Source: Paenibacillus auburnensis
Lineage (GTDB): Bacteria > Bacillota > Bacilli > Paenibacillales > Paenibacillaceae
Direction of reading: 5' to 3'
DNA: 64,000 nucleotides
Assembly: GCF_927798115.1 (NCBI RefSeq)
Contig: NZ_CAKMMG010000006.1
Coordinates: 1-64,000, forward strand
The position numbers and the translations under genes were made by a program. Every line of letters begins with the position of its first letter. The first letter of the stretch is position 1. Shown here piece by piece: positions 16,422 through 25,279 of this stretch. The notes below the pieces were generated by a model. The model was not told the DNA's origin, ran no database searches, and saw only the letters and a program-made list of their open reading frames with translations.

Positions 16422-17906
16422 ATGGGTAAAACAACCGGATTTTTAGAGTATCAGCGGCAGGCTCCTGCGGAGTGCGAGCCTTTAGAACGCATTAAGAACT
16501 GGGATGAATTTTTAATACCAATGGATGAAGAGAAGCTGAAGGAGCAAGGGGCCCGATGTATGGACTGCGGAACACCGTTCTGTCATGTGGGGCGGCTGCT
16601 TTCCGGGATGGCATCCGGCTGTCCGCTGCATAATCTGATTCCCGAGTGGAATGACTTAGTATACCGCGGCAATTGGCAGGTTGCATTGAAGCGCCTGCAT
16701 AAGACCAATAACTTTCCGGAGTTTACAGGACGTGTCTGTCCCTCGCCTTGCGAAGGGGCTTGCACCGTAGGACTGAACGGCAAGCCGGTAACCATCAAAT
16801 CCATTGAGCGGTCGATTGTAGATAGAGGTTTTGCTGAGGGCTGGATCGTTCCTGAGCCTCCTTTGGTCCGTACAGGTAAGAAGGTAGCCGTAGTCGGCTC
16901 CGGTCCTGCAGGACTCGCCTGTGCGGCGCAGCTCAACAAGGCCGGACATACCGTAACTGTATATGAACGGGCAGACCGGATCGGTGGATTGCTGACGTAC
17001 GGGATTCCCAACATGAAGCTGGATAAGCAAACCGTTCAGCGGCGGGTGGATCTTCTGGCTGCCGAAGGGATTACCTTTGTGACCCGGACCGAAATCGGCA
17101 AAGATATTACGGCTTCACAGCTCCAGGAAGAACATGATGCCGTTGTGCTATGCGGCGGCTCGACGCAGGCGCGCGACCTGCCGATTGAGGGGCGTGATCT
17201 CCGCGGTATACACCAGGCGATGGAGTTTTTGACGCTGAACACGAAGAGCCTGCTTGATTCCGGACTGGCAGACGGAGAATATCTCTCTGCTGCAGGCAAA
17301 GATGTAGTAGTTATCGGCGGCGGCGACACGGGTACCGACTGCGTGGCGACTTCCATCCGCCATGGCTGCCGCAGTGTAATCCAGCTCGAAATTATGCCGC
17401 AGTCTCCGCTGACCCGTCAGGCCAGCAACCCTTGGCCGGAATGGCCAAAGGTATTGAAGGTGGATTACGGCCAGCAGGAGGCAGCTTCCTTGTACCAGGA
17501 AGATCCGCGCCGCTATCTCGTTTCTTCGAAACGTTTTGTCGGAGATGATGGCGGACATGTCCAGGAACTGCATACTGTACGGATAGAGTGGACCCGTAAT
17601 GAGCAGGGGCGAATGATTCCAGTGGAAGTGCCGGGCAGCGAAGAAATAATTAAGACACAGCTCGTGCTGCTGGCCCTTGGCTTCACGGGACCTGAAGATA
17701 CAGTGCTGGATCAGCTTGGAGTAGAGCGTGATGAGCGTTCTAATGCCAAAGCGGAGTTCGGTACGCAAACCACCAATATCGAGGGCGTATTTGCGGCTGG
17801 AGACATGCGCCGTGGACAGAGCCTAGTAGTATGGGCGATTGATGAAGGACGTCAGACCGCGCGTGAAGTGGACCGCTATTTGATGGGTGCCTCCAATCTG
17901 CCTTAA
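16422..17906 (+). CDS. gltD: Glutamate synthase small subunit (NADPH-dependent)
   Basis: 494 aa, standard for GltD. N-terminal iron-sulfur cysteines are C46, C49, C54, C67 and C106, C110, C114. The FAD-binding GSGPAG is near residue 155 and a second Rossmann motif GGGDTGTD near 298. GltD passes electrons from NADPH to the large subunit GltB, which makes glutamate from glutamine and 2-oxoglutarate. No gltB is adjacent, which is unusual for Bacillales, where gltA/gltB form an operon. The start is the second ATG (16422), eight bases from GGAGG; the ATG at 16413 abuts the ribosome binding site. Confidence 0.92.
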   Translation: MGKTTGFLEYQRQAPAECEPLERIKNWDEFLIPMDEEKLKEQGARCMDCGTPFCHVGRLLSGMASGCPLHNLIPEWNDLVYRGNWQVALKRLHKTNNFPEFTGRVCPSPCEGACTVGLNGKPVTIKSIERSIVDRGFAEGWIVPEPPLVRTGKKVAVVGSGPAGLACAAQLNKAGHTVTVYERADRIGGLLTYGIPNMKLDKQTVQRRVDLLAAEGITFVTRTEIGKDITASQLQEEHDAVVLCGGSTQARDLPIEGRDLRGIHQAMEFLTLNTKSLLDSGLADGEYLSAAGKDVVVIGGGDTGTDCVATSIRHGCRSVIQLEIMPQSPLTRQASNPWPEWPKVLKVDYGQQEAASLYQEDPRRYLVSSKRFVGDDGGHVQELHTVRIEWTRNEQGRMIPVEVPGSEEIIKTQLVLLALGFTGPEDTVLDQLGVERDERSNAKAEFGTQTTNIEGVFAAGDMRRGQSLVVWAIDEGRQTAREVDRYLMGASNLP

Positions 17907-17933
17907 TTAATCCGGGAATATTAAAGTATGCGA

Positions 17934-17958
17934 CAGGACGCCAGCGGCGTCCTGTTTT
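17934..17958 (+). terminator. Terminator after gltD
   Basis: Perfect CAGGACGCC/GGCGTCCTG stem with a 3-base loop, followed by TTTT. Confidence 0.85.
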
Positions 17959-18023
17959 GCGCTCCGGGTACAAGAGGAAGTAAGATTAATAGGAAAGCGA
18001 ATAAGGGAAGGGAAGATCACCTG

Positions 18024-18566
18024 ATGAAACTAATGTTTATCTCCGATATTCATGGCTCACTGTTTTGGCTGGAACGGGCTTTAGAAAAGGCTGAGCAGGA
18101 ACAGCCGCATACCCTTGTGATCTTGGGGGATTTCTTGTATCACGGGCCGAGGAATCCGCTGCCGGAGGGGTACGACCCGCAAGGTGTCGCTGCCCGGCTG
18201 AATGCCTACGGCAAATCGCTTGTGGCTGTGCGCGGTAATTGTGATGCCGAGGTGGATCAGATGCTGCTGCAGTTTCCGATGATGGGCGATTATGTGCTGA
18301 TCCTTCATGAAGGCAGGAAAATCTACGCCACTCACGGTCATGGCTTCAGCATCGACCAATTGCCTCCACTCGTTCCGGGCGATGTCTTTATCCAGGGGCA
18401 TACGCATCTTCCGGTAGCTGACGTTAAGGAAGGTATTTATGTACTTAATCCGGGTTCGATCTCTTTGCCTAAAGAGAATAACCCGCATTCTTACGGGATT
18501 ATGGTTGACGGGAAATTCACCATTAAGGACTTTGAAGGCAATGTGGTGAAAGACATACGATTGTAA
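18024..18566 (+). CDS. yfcE: YfcE-like metallophosphodiesterase
   Basis: 180 aa, close in length to E. coli YfcE. Metal-binding motifs in order: SDIHG near residue 7, GDFLYHGPRN (GD motif), RGNCD (GNHD-like, C in place of H), THGHG and QGHTH, all of a calcineurin-like phosphoesterase. YfcE hydrolyses phosphodiesters in vitro; the natural substrate is unknown. The start at 18024 gives the conserved MKLMFISDIHGS opening; the longer frame from 17928 runs through the gltD terminator. Confidence 0.88.
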   Translation: MKLMFISDIHGSLFWLERALEKAEQEQPHTLVILGDFLYHGPRNPLPEGYDPQGVAARLNAYGKSLVAVRGNCDAEVDQMLLQFPMMGDYVLILHEGRKIYATHGHGFSIDQLPPLVPGDVFIQGHTHLPVADVKEGIYVLNPGSISLPKENNPHSYGIMVDGKFTIKDFEGNVVKDIRL

Positions 18567-18588
18567 AGATAAGGTGAGCGAGGCAATA

Positions 18589-18756
18589 CTAATGTGTAGG
18601 CTTATCATAGGGGTACTGGTTTAAGAGCTCGTCCAGGATCACAGACTGCTCAATGACCTTGGGATGAGTAAAGCACCCGTATATTTTCTCCGTCTGATAA
18701 AGCTTCGTCCGGGCGTTTTCCACCTGAAGTAATAATAAATCAAGATTATTCTGCAT
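18589..18756 (-). CDS. Spo0E-family aspartyl-phosphate phosphatase
   Basis: 55 aa. Helix (about 1-24), turn, then the family motif S-V-I-L-D (S38, D42), as in Spo0E, YisI and YnzD. These small proteins dephosphorylate Spo0A~P and so hold back sporulation and Spo0A-dependent matrix genes. The start ATG at 18756 has a strong GGAGGGGG ribosome binding site. It lies downstream of a receptor-peptide quorum pair, separated by a strong terminator, so it probably has its own promoter at about 18770-18820. Confidence 0.85.
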   Translation of the reverse strand: MQNNLDLLLLQVENARTKLYQTEKIYGCFTHPKVIEQSVILDELLNQYPYDKPTH

Positions 18757-18823
18757 AAAACCCCCTCCTTAAGAGTATGTTAGTACATGCTGTCAAAAAG
18801 CAGAATGGTAAAAAATATGCGGA

Positions 18824-18868
18824 AACCAAAGAAGAAGCTGCGCCATTGGCGCAGCTTCTTCTTTGGTT
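18824..18868. terminator. Strong bidirectional terminator
   Basis: A perfect 21-bp stem (18824-18844 with 18848-18868) and an ATT loop, with CTATTTTA after it on the plus strand and TTTCC then a T6 run on the minus strand. It ends the minus-strand receptor-peptide transcript. Confidence 0.85.
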
Positions 18869-18919
18869 CTATTTTAGAATAATCCTACCTGTAGTTGCTA
18901 AAAAGACTGCGCAAAACTC

Positions 18920-19054
18920 TTAACCCCCGGCACCATGGGTCATAGGCTGAAATACATTAGCTTGAATTGAATCGCTGCTGCTGGCATACGCAGGTACGGC
19001 AAGGAGAAGCACAATACTAGCTACTGACAGTAATAATGCCATCTTTCTCTTCAT
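18920..19054 (-). CDS. Secreted pro-peptide, likely quorum-sensing signal for the adjacent receptor
   Basis: 44 aa. Positively charged start (MKRKM), hydrophobic core (residues 6-21), AYA cleavage-like site near 22-24, then a short polar tail that ends in MTHGAGG. The gene starts inside the 3' end of the receptor gene (38-bp overlap, different frame), with GAGGTG upstream. This is the classic layout of Phr, NprX, AimP and Alo-type peptides, in which the C-terminal few residues are released outside and re-imported by Opp. The likely mature peptide is the last 5-9 residues; which ones cannot be read from sequence. Confidence 0.75.
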   Translation of the reverse strand: MKRKMALLLSVASIVLLLAVPAYASSSDSIQANVFQPMTHGAGG

Positions 19055-20408
19055 TGATCTTTTGCACCTCGCTAATGGAATTTGTGTACCTCTGAATTAC
19101 TTCCGGGGATGCAGATACCCGGTGTTTCTCGAATAACCCCACACATTTAACAATGTTGGTGTCATTTCTTATAGTAACAGATGATTCCAAACTCTCTAGT
19201 AAGTAATGGAAGCCAAATTCGAATTTATTTCGACTAAGATGGTAAATCGCTAACTCGGTCAGAAACCGGGTATATCGGTCACCCGTTAATTGCTGATTGA
19301 ATTTACCTAAGCGGCTGTGCTGTTCTCTGTAGGACAAATGGTCCTTAAAGCGCTCAAGAATATCATCAACATTAAACCCGTAACGGTTAGCAGCCTGCAT
19401 AATTTTGAATAAGGCCGGGAAGATCTCAGCTTCCTTGGTTTCAACATAATGTATATATTCAGGCAGCACCTCGACTTGACCGGCCATTAAGCGGTACAAA
19501 TACATATTGGCCATCGCCCATTCCTGAAACTGCTCCATAACCCGCTGTTCTTCTTGGCTGTATGGAGTATTTACCCAGCTCATATCGGAGTATAAGGAAG
19601 CATGATACAGGGCGTTGTCATAATTGCCGAGTTCATCGGAAACCAGTGACCGCAATAAATGTGCATACAATATATAGTAAATAAGCGGTCGTGCAGGCTG
19701 CTTCTGGGTGCTTTCTTTCTTTGTCTTTTGCTTATACTGCAGGCTGGCTTTTTGGCCTAAAAGCTCGGCTAGCTCATCAACCTTTTCCCAGCGGTGCATG
19801 GAAGCAAATACATCGGCCAGATGCTTAAGCGCATCGAGCTGATCGGCTTCGTCCAGGCGCTCTACATAGGGTTCGAATTGATTGGCGGCATGCAGGTTCG
19901 CATCCTGGCTCTCACTGAGCCCGATTGTAAACAGTCTATAACGGCAGAGGGCGAGCCGTTCGGAATGCTGGAAACGTTCACCTTCTGCGACACTTTCGTA
20001 TATCAGTGCAGCAGCGGCATGGCTGCCCTGTTTGAACAGCTCTTCGGCCGTATCAAACAGCATGGGGGAGTAAATCAGCTTGTCCATAATGTGCTGGACT
20101 ACACGGTGGATGCAGTCGAGTTTATTCAGTTCTGCGCACCGCTGGAGGAGAGGTCCGATCCGCCGCCAGTCCGGAGCGCCGTTAATAATGTAATTATCGA
20201 CATACAGTTCATAAAAATAGCCCTCAGGCAGGTCCATGGCTGTGGTGATCCGGTCAAGCTGCTGCATTGCAATCGGACGATGTCCCTGGATCACATTGCT
20301 GAGTGTACCGGAATTCATTCCCGAGCGCGCGGCAAATTTTGAAATCGTCAAAGCTTCTCTTTTCATGTAATCTTCGAGCTCTGTTAGGATCGTTGATGCA
20401 GGTTCCAA
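19017..20408 (-). CDS. RRNPP-type peptide receptor (AimR/Alo-like) regulator
   Basis: 463 aa from the chosen TTG start. N-terminal Xre-type helix-turn-helix (residues about 12-58; SKFAARSGMNSGTLSNVIQG) is followed by about 380 residues of TPR-like helical repeats, as in PlcR, NprR, AimR and the Alo receptors of Paenibacillus polymyxa. These bind short re-imported peptides and change DNA binding. The overlapping peptide gene at its 3' end supports this. A -10 box TATAAT on the minus strand at 20465-20470 would place transcription start near 20458, leaving no leader for the ATG at 20456, whereas TTG at 20408 follows AAAGGTGG; hence the start choice, which is uncertain. No phage genes are nearby, so a lysogeny role is unlikely. 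Confidence 0.8.
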   Translation of the reverse strand: MEPASTILTELEDYMKREALTISKFAARSGMNSGTLSNVIQGHRPIAMQQLDRITTAMDLPEGYFYELYVDNYIINGAPDWRRIGPLLQRCAELNKLDCIHRVVQHIMDKLIYSPMLFDTAEELFKQGSHAAAALIYESVAEGERFQHSERLALCRYRLFTIGLSESQDANLHAANQFEPYVERLDEADQLDALKHLADVFASMHRWEKVDELAELLGQKASLQYKQKTKKESTQKQPARPLIYYILYAHLLRSLVSDELGNYDNALYHASLYSDMSWVNTPYSQEEQRVMEQFQEWAMANMYLYRLMAGQVEVLPEYIHYVETKEAEIFPALFKIMQAANRYGFNVDDILERFKDHLSYREQHSRLGKFNQQLTGDRYTRFLTELAIYHLSRNKFEFGFHYLLESLESSVTIRNDTNIVKCVGLFEKHRVSASPEVIQRYTNSISEVQKINEEKDGIITVSS

Positions 20409-20534
20409 GTCATGACCACCTTTCACGCTGTAGGTCCGGTAATTATAATTGTACATCTTCCAGTATTATACAAAATCTAACGATGGTCAATATTAGAGAT
20501 ACGTCTTATATGTGAACATGCTGTTTTCTGGCAA

Positions 20535-20563
20535 TTGAGCGTGTCACCAGTTTATTGTATGAT
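20535..20563 (+). promoter_or_regulatory. Sigma-A promoter of aguA-aguB
   Basis: TTGAGC (20535-20540), 17-bp spacer, TATGAT (20558-20563), about 60 bases before aguA. Confidence 0.6.
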
Positions 20564-20626
20564 GGGTAAGGAGCTTTTTAGTAGTGATAACCCGCTCCAA
20601 ATTTAACCAGTAGAGGTAGCTAACGA

Positions 20627-21655
20627 ATGTATCCTAAAGACTTGAACTATACAATGCCCGCGGAATGGGACAAGCACGAACGGACCTTCATCTCCTGGCC
20701 GGTGCAGGCGTCGATGGTATTTCCGGATAACTATAAAGCTGTAAGCGAAGGCTATACTGAGATTATACAGGCGATTGCCGAGTTTGAGCCAGTAACAGTT
20801 ATAGTAAATCCTGAAGAACTGGCAGCGGTGGAGGCTCTGGGTCTTGGATCCAATGTAACGCTTTTGCCGATCCGGCATAATGATGCCTGGCTGCGTGATA
20901 ACGGGCCGACGTTTGTTGCGGCCGGGGACGGGAAGCTCGCCGGTGTGAACTGGAAGTTCAATGCCTGGGGCGGCAAATATATGCCTTGGGACCTCGATGA
21001 TGAGGTGGCACCGCAGATCCTGGAGCAGCTGCAGGTTGAACGGTTTGATGCACCGCTCGTCATGGAGGGAGGCTCGATCCACACCGATGGTGAAGGAACA
21101 CTGATTACCACGGAGGAGTGCCTGCTTAATACCAACCGCAATCCCGAGCTTAGCCGCGAAGAGATTGAGGATTATGTGCGCAAATTCACTGGTGCAGAGT
21201 CGATCATCTGGCTGAAACGCGGTCTCAGCGGCGACGAGACTGACGGACATGTCGATAATATTGCTTGTTTTGCCGCACCGGGCAAAGTAATTATCCAGGT
21301 ATGTGACGATCCGAAGGACGAGAATTATGAGATTACCCGGGAGAATCTGCGTATTCTGGAGAGTGCAGTAGATGCTAAAGGCCGGAAGCTGGAGATTATC
21401 CAGATTGCCCAGCCTCCGCGGGTTGATTATGAGGACAGCCGCCTGACGCTCAGCTACCTAAATTTTTATTTTGTCAACGGCGGCATCATCCTGCCGGTAT
21501 TCGGCGGTACGGCTGCTGAGACAGATAAGCTGGCCGAGCAGCAGCTGGGCGGGCTGTTCCCTGACCGCAGAATCCGCACGGTGAACGGTATGGCCGTGAT
21601 TGGTGAGGGCGGCAATGTGCACTGCACTACCCAGCAAATGCCGGCAAGGAAATAA
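20627..21655 (+). CDS. aguA: Agmatine deiminase
   Basis: 342 aa, PPADF/guanidino-modifying fold. Converts agmatine to N-carbamoylputrescine plus ammonia. Signatures: MPAEWDKHERTFISWP near the start, NDAWLRDNGPTFV, GLSGDETDGHVDN (His/Asp), and catalytic Cys C333 in GGNVHCTTQQMP. It is followed after 28 bases by aguB; together they make putrescine from agmatine without free urea. Confidence 0.95.
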   Translation: MYPKDLNYTMPAEWDKHERTFISWPVQASMVFPDNYKAVSEGYTEIIQAIAEFEPVTVIVNPEELAAVEALGLGSNVTLLPIRHNDAWLRDNGPTFVAAGDGKLAGVNWKFNAWGGKYMPWDLDDEVAPQILEQLQVERFDAPLVMEGGSIHTDGEGTLITTEECLLNTNRNPELSREEIEDYVRKFTGAESIIWLKRGLSGDETDGHVDNIACFAAPGKVIIQVCDDPKDENYEITRENLRILESAVDAKGRKLEIIQIAQPPRVDYEDSRLTLSYLNFYFVNGGIILPVFGGTAAETDKLAEQQLGGLFPDRRIRTVNGMAVIGEGGNVHCTTQQMPARK

Positions 21656-21683
21656 ATGAATTTTGGCAAGGAGGACTAACAAC

Positions 21684-22559
21684 GTGAGAAAAGTAAAGGT
21701 AGCCGCAACACAAATGAGCTGTTCCGGCGACATTGATGAGAATATCCGCAAGGCTGAAGTCCTGGTTAGAGAGGCGGCGGCACAGGGAGCGCAGATAATT
21801 TTGCTGCAGGAGCTGTTCGAAACACCGTATTTCTGCCAGAAGGAAAAGTCCGATTATTATGCGTATGCTACTGAGCTTGAGCACAACAAAGCCGTGAACC
21901 ATTTCAAGGCGATCGCCAAAGAGCTGCAAGTAGTGCTGCCCATCAGCTTTTATGAGAAGAAAAACTATGCTCGCTACAATTCGCTGGCGGTCATTGATGC
22001 CGACGGAACCGTAATGGGCAAGTACCGCAAGAGTCATATTCCGGATGGTCCCGGTTATGAGGAGAAGTTCTACTTCAATCCCGGTGATACCGGCTTCAAG
22101 GTATGGAATACCCGCTATGCCAAAATCGGCGTGGGCGTCTGCTGGGACCAGTGGTATCCAGAAGCGGCCAGAGTGATGAGCCTGATGGGGGCAGAAATTC
22201 TGTTCTACCCTACAGCTATCGGTTCAGAGCCGCAGGACGGCTCCATCGATTCTAAGGACCACTGGCAGACCTGCATGCTGGGTCATGCGGCGGCGAACCT
22301 GATCCCCGTCGTGGCTTCCAACCGGATTGGTGAAGAAACTGACGAGGAATCCAGCATTAACTTCTACGGCTCCTCGTTCATCGCCGGCCCGCAGGGCAAC
22401 AAGGTTGTTGAAGCCGGACGAGATGAGCAGGCGGTGCTAGTCAGTGAATTCGATCTGGATGCCCTTGAGGTCGGCCGGATTGAATGGGGGATTTTCCGCG
22501 ACCGCCGTCCCGAGCTGTACCGGATGATTGCTTCCTATGACGGCGATCTGACGTTTTAA
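21684..22559 (+). CDS. aguB: N-carbamoylputrescine amidase
   Basis: 291 aa, nitrilase superfamily. Catalytic triad E43 (LLQELFETPYFC), K116 (YRKSHIPDG) and C153 (GVGVCWDQWYPEAAR). Hydrolyses N-carbamoylputrescine to putrescine, CO2 and ammonia. The start is GTG at 21684, after AAGGAGG; an upstream TTG would place the ribosome binding site inside the coding region. It is the second gene of the aguA-aguB operon. Confidence 0.95.
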   Translation: MRKVKVAATQMSCSGDIDENIRKAEVLVREAAAQGAQIILLQELFETPYFCQKEKSDYYAYATELEHNKAVNHFKAIAKELQVVLPISFYEKKNYARYNSLAVIDADGTVMGKYRKSHIPDGPGYEEKFYFNPGDTGFKVWNTRYAKIGVGVCWDQWYPEAARVMSLMGAEILFYPTAIGSEPQDGSIDSKDHWQTCMLGHAAANLIPVVASNRIGEETDEESSINFYGSSFIAGPQGNKVVEAGRDEQAVLVSEFDLDALEVGRIEWGIFRDRRPELYRMIASYDGDLTF

Positions 22560-22623
22560 AGGATAAGAATCTATAAGCTTCACCCTTAAATCGGCCGTCT
22601 CTATGGGTCGGCAATGATGTTAT

Positions 22624-22653
22624 AAGGCTATCTCCGTGGAGATAGCCTTTTTT
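22624..22653 (+). terminator. Terminator after aguB
   Basis: Perfect AAGGCTATCTCC/GGAGATAGCCTT stem with a 2-base gap, continuing into TTTTTT. Confidence 0.9.
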
Positions 22654-22748
22654 GTGTACCGGGAGCGTCAGAGGCGGAGAGGACGGCAGTAAATGTTATA
22701 ATCTATTGATGATATGTTATGTAATCTAACGCAAGTGAGAAAAGTTAA

Positions 22749-22777
22749 TTGTCACCACTGCTTTAATCTGATAAAAT
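22749..22777 (+). promoter_or_regulatory. Sigma-A promoter of the amino acid ABC transporter
   Basis: TTGTCA (22749-22754), 17-bp spacer, TAAAAT (22772-22777), 41 bases before the first gene. Confidence 0.6.
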
Positions 22778-22817
22778 CTCCTTAAGTATTTTACAAAAAC
22801 AGTAGGGGGATTGGGAT

Positions 22818-23633
22818 ATGGGGATCGGAAAAAAGTGGGCAATGTCAGCTTTAGTTTCATGCTTCGTGCTTACAATGGTGGGCTGCGGCTCGAATAACAA
22901 TGCGGCAGGCAATGGTACAGCGGGTGAAATGATCAAATTCGCCAGTGACGCCAGCTACGCACCGATGGAGTATATGGATACGGATACCATCAAGGGTTTT
23001 GACATTGATTTCATCAAAGCGGTTATGGAAGAAGCGGGGATCAAATATTCGGTAACCAATACGGGCTGGGATACGATGCTTTCAAGCGTGAAGCAGGGGA
23101 CGGAATATCAGGCTGGTCTTTCTTCCGTATCCATCACGGATGAACGCAAGGAAACCTATGACTACTCCATCCCTTATTTTGAATCGACGAACATGATCAT
23201 GGTCAAAGAAGGCAGTGACATCAAGAACGCTCTGGACCTGAAGGATAAAGTGGTAGCGGTTCAGGGGGCTACGACAGCCGATGACCTAATGAGCGGAATC
23301 ATGGGTGTCGACAACGCCAACCTGAAACGCTTTGACAGCAATGCAGTGGCGCTGATGGAGCTGAACAGCGGCGGAGCCGATGCGGTTGTAGCGGATATTG
23401 CCATCGTGAATGAATATATCAAGAACAATCCGAAAGAGAAACTGACCGGAATTATTGATAAGGAAAACTTCGGTTCCGAGTACTACGGTATCCTCTATCC
23501 TAAAGGTAGCGAATGGAAAGCTAAGCTGGACCCGGCGATCAAGGCGATCATCGAGAACGGAAAGTATGCGGAAATCTACAAAACATGGTTCGGGGAAGAG
23601 CCGGATACGGCCACTCTTCTGAGCGCGGAGTAA
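22818..23633 (+). CDS. Polar amino acid ABC transporter, substrate-binding lipoprotein
   Basis: 271 aa. Lipoprotein signal with lipobox VGCG (C23), then a type 3 extracellular solute-binding domain (SDASYAPMEY, GFDIDFIKAVMEEAG, SSVSITDERKETYDYSIPY). This family binds glutamine, arginine, cystine or related amino acids; the exact ligand is not determined. First gene of an operon with permease and ATPase. Confidence 0.92.
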   Translation: MGIGKKWAMSALVSCFVLTMVGCGSNNNAAGNGTAGEMIKFASDASYAPMEYMDTDTIKGFDIDFIKAVMEEAGIKYSVTNTGWDTMLSSVKQGTEYQAGLSSVSITDERKETYDYSIPYFESTNMIMVKEGSDIKNALDLKDKVVAVQGATTADDLMSGIMGVDNANLKRFDSNAVALMELNSGGADAVVADIAIVNEYIKNNPKEKLTGIIDKENFGSEYYGILYPKGSEWKAKLDPAIKAIIENGKYAEIYKTWFGEEPDTATLLSAE

Positions 23634-23738
23634 GGCAGGGAAACAACAATGCATGCGTAATGATTGCTATTGCGCATGCTTCTTTTTTTGAAGAGAGCAA
23701 TAGAGAAAGATAGACGCAGAAGAGAAGGGGAGAGTTCT

Positions 23739-24386
23739 ATGGATTTCAGATTCGACATCATCGTTCATTATTTACCGGTTTTATTGCGAGGAACACTGTT
23801 TACGATCGGTGTATCCATCGTCTCGATTCTGTTCGGCTCTATTCTAGGGCTGGGCATCGGATTCGGCAAAATGGCGCCAAAAGCCATCTTCCGCTGGCCC
23901 TTTCATTCTTACATTAACTTTTTCCGGGGGACGCCGCTGTATGTGCAGATTCTGATCGTACACTTTGGGGTGATTCCTGCTTTTTACGGAACGACTAATG
24001 TGCTGCTGACTTCGTTTGTGGCGCTTTCGCTGAACTCGGCCGCTTACTCCGCTGAGATTTTCCGTGCAGGCATCCAGTCCATCGATCCCGGTCAGCGTGA
24101 AGCGGCCTTATCGCTTGGAATGACCAAATGGCAGGCGATGCGATTTATTATTTTGCCGCAGGCGATCAAACGGATGGTTCCGGCGTTCGGAAATGAATTT
24201 ATTGTGCTGGTCAAGGATTCCTCGCTGCTGGCGCTGGTGGCTGCCCCTGAAATCATGTACTGGAGCAACACAATGAAAGGCCAATATTTGCGGATCTGGG
24301 AACCGTATCTGACCGCTGCACTGATCTATTTCATCCTAACCTATTCCCTCAGCAAGCTGCTCAATTATATCGAACGGAAGGTGTAA
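23739..24386 (+). CDS. Polar amino acid ABC transporter permease
   Basis: 215 aa with about five membrane helices and the EAA loop (AAYSAEIFRAGIQSIDPGQR, then EAALSLGM). HisM/GlnP-type permease. The start at 23739 follows GGGGAGA; the longer frame from 23664 lacks a binding site and begins with a basic non-membrane stretch. Confidence 0.92.
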   Translation: MDFRFDIIVHYLPVLLRGTLFTIGVSIVSILFGSILGLGIGFGKMAPKAIFRWPFHSYINFFRGTPLYVQILIVHFGVIPAFYGTTNVLLTSFVALSLNSAAYSAEIFRAGIQSIDPGQREAALSLGMTKWQAMRFIILPQAIKRMVPAFGNEFIVLVKDSSLLALVAAPEIMYWSNTMKGQYLRIWEPYLTAALIYFILTYSLSKLLNYIERKV

Positions 24387-24392
24387 GTTCAT

Positions 24393-25124
24393 ATGGAGCC
24401 TATTATTTCAGTGAGACATTTGCATAAATCCTTCGGAGCCCACCGGGTACTGACGGATATTAACGTGGATATTCACAGCCGGGAGGTTGTCGTGGTCATC
24501 GGGCCTTCAGGTTCGGGGAAATCGACCTTTTTGCGCTGTCTCAATTTGCTGGAGCAGCCGCAGGACGGCGATATAATTATTGAAGGCACTTCCTTGATGG
24601 CCAAAAGCACAAGGATTAACGATATCCGCACAGAGGTTGGCATGGTGTTCCAGCAGTTCAATCTGTTTCCGCACAAAAAGGTGATCGAGAATATCATGCT
24701 GGCACCGGTGCAGGTCCGTAAATGGCCGGAGGACAAGGCGCGGGAGAAGGCGCTGGAGCTGCTGCAAAAGGTAGGTTTAAGCGAAAAGGCAGAGATGTAC
24801 CCCGCTTCTCTCTCCGGCGGGCAGTCACAGCGTGTAGCGATCGCCCGTGCGCTTGCCATGGAGCCGAAGATTATGCTATTTGACGAGCCGACGTCGGCGC
24901 TGGATCCGGAAATGGTCGGTGAGGTGCTTGCCGTAATGAAGGATTTGGCCCGTGAGGGAATGACCATGGTTGTGGTTACCCATGAGATGGGCTTTGCCCG
25001 CGAAGTAGGGGACCGAGTGCTGTTTATGGAGCAGGGGGTTGTCGTAGAGGAAGGGGCTCCAGAGCAGCTGTTTGGTAATCCGTCTCATGAGCGCACCCAG
25101 GAGTTTTTGTCAAAGGTTCTGTGA
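24393..25124 (+). CDS. Polar amino acid ABC transporter ATPase
   Basis: 243 aa, GlnQ/HisP type. Walker A GPSGSGKST, signature LSGGQSQRVAIARAL, Walker B IMLFDEPTSALDP, H loop VVTHEMG. Six bases after the permease stop. It powers uptake by the binding protein and permease encoded upstream. Confidence 0.94.
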   Translation: MEPIISVRHLHKSFGAHRVLTDINVDIHSREVVVVIGPSGSGKSTFLRCLNLLEQPQDGDIIIEGTSLMAKSTRINDIRTEVGMVFQQFNLFPHKKVIENIMLAPVQVRKWPEDKAREKALELLQKVGLSEKAEMYPASLSGGQSQRVAIARALAMEPKIMLFDEPTSALDPEMVGEVLAVMKDLAREGMTMVVVTHEMGFAREVGDRVLFMEQGVVVEEGAPEQLFGNPSHERTQEFLSKVL

Positions 25125-25279
25125 GAATCTGGAAAACTAGAATAATACTTTTCAATCGGTTATATTAGAAGAGTAGGCGGGAGTACCGATGAATACGCCA
25201 GATATCTGTCGAAATGACGGAGGGGAGGCTCTCTAATATCTTTAGTTATCATAACTTATAATGATAGAAGGAGAATACG

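Noticed and set aside
19017..20408. Arbitrium (AimR) phage lysogeny receptor
   Set aside because: Fold and peptide gene fit the wider family, but no integrase, repressor or phage structural gene is seen around it, so a prophage role is not supported.
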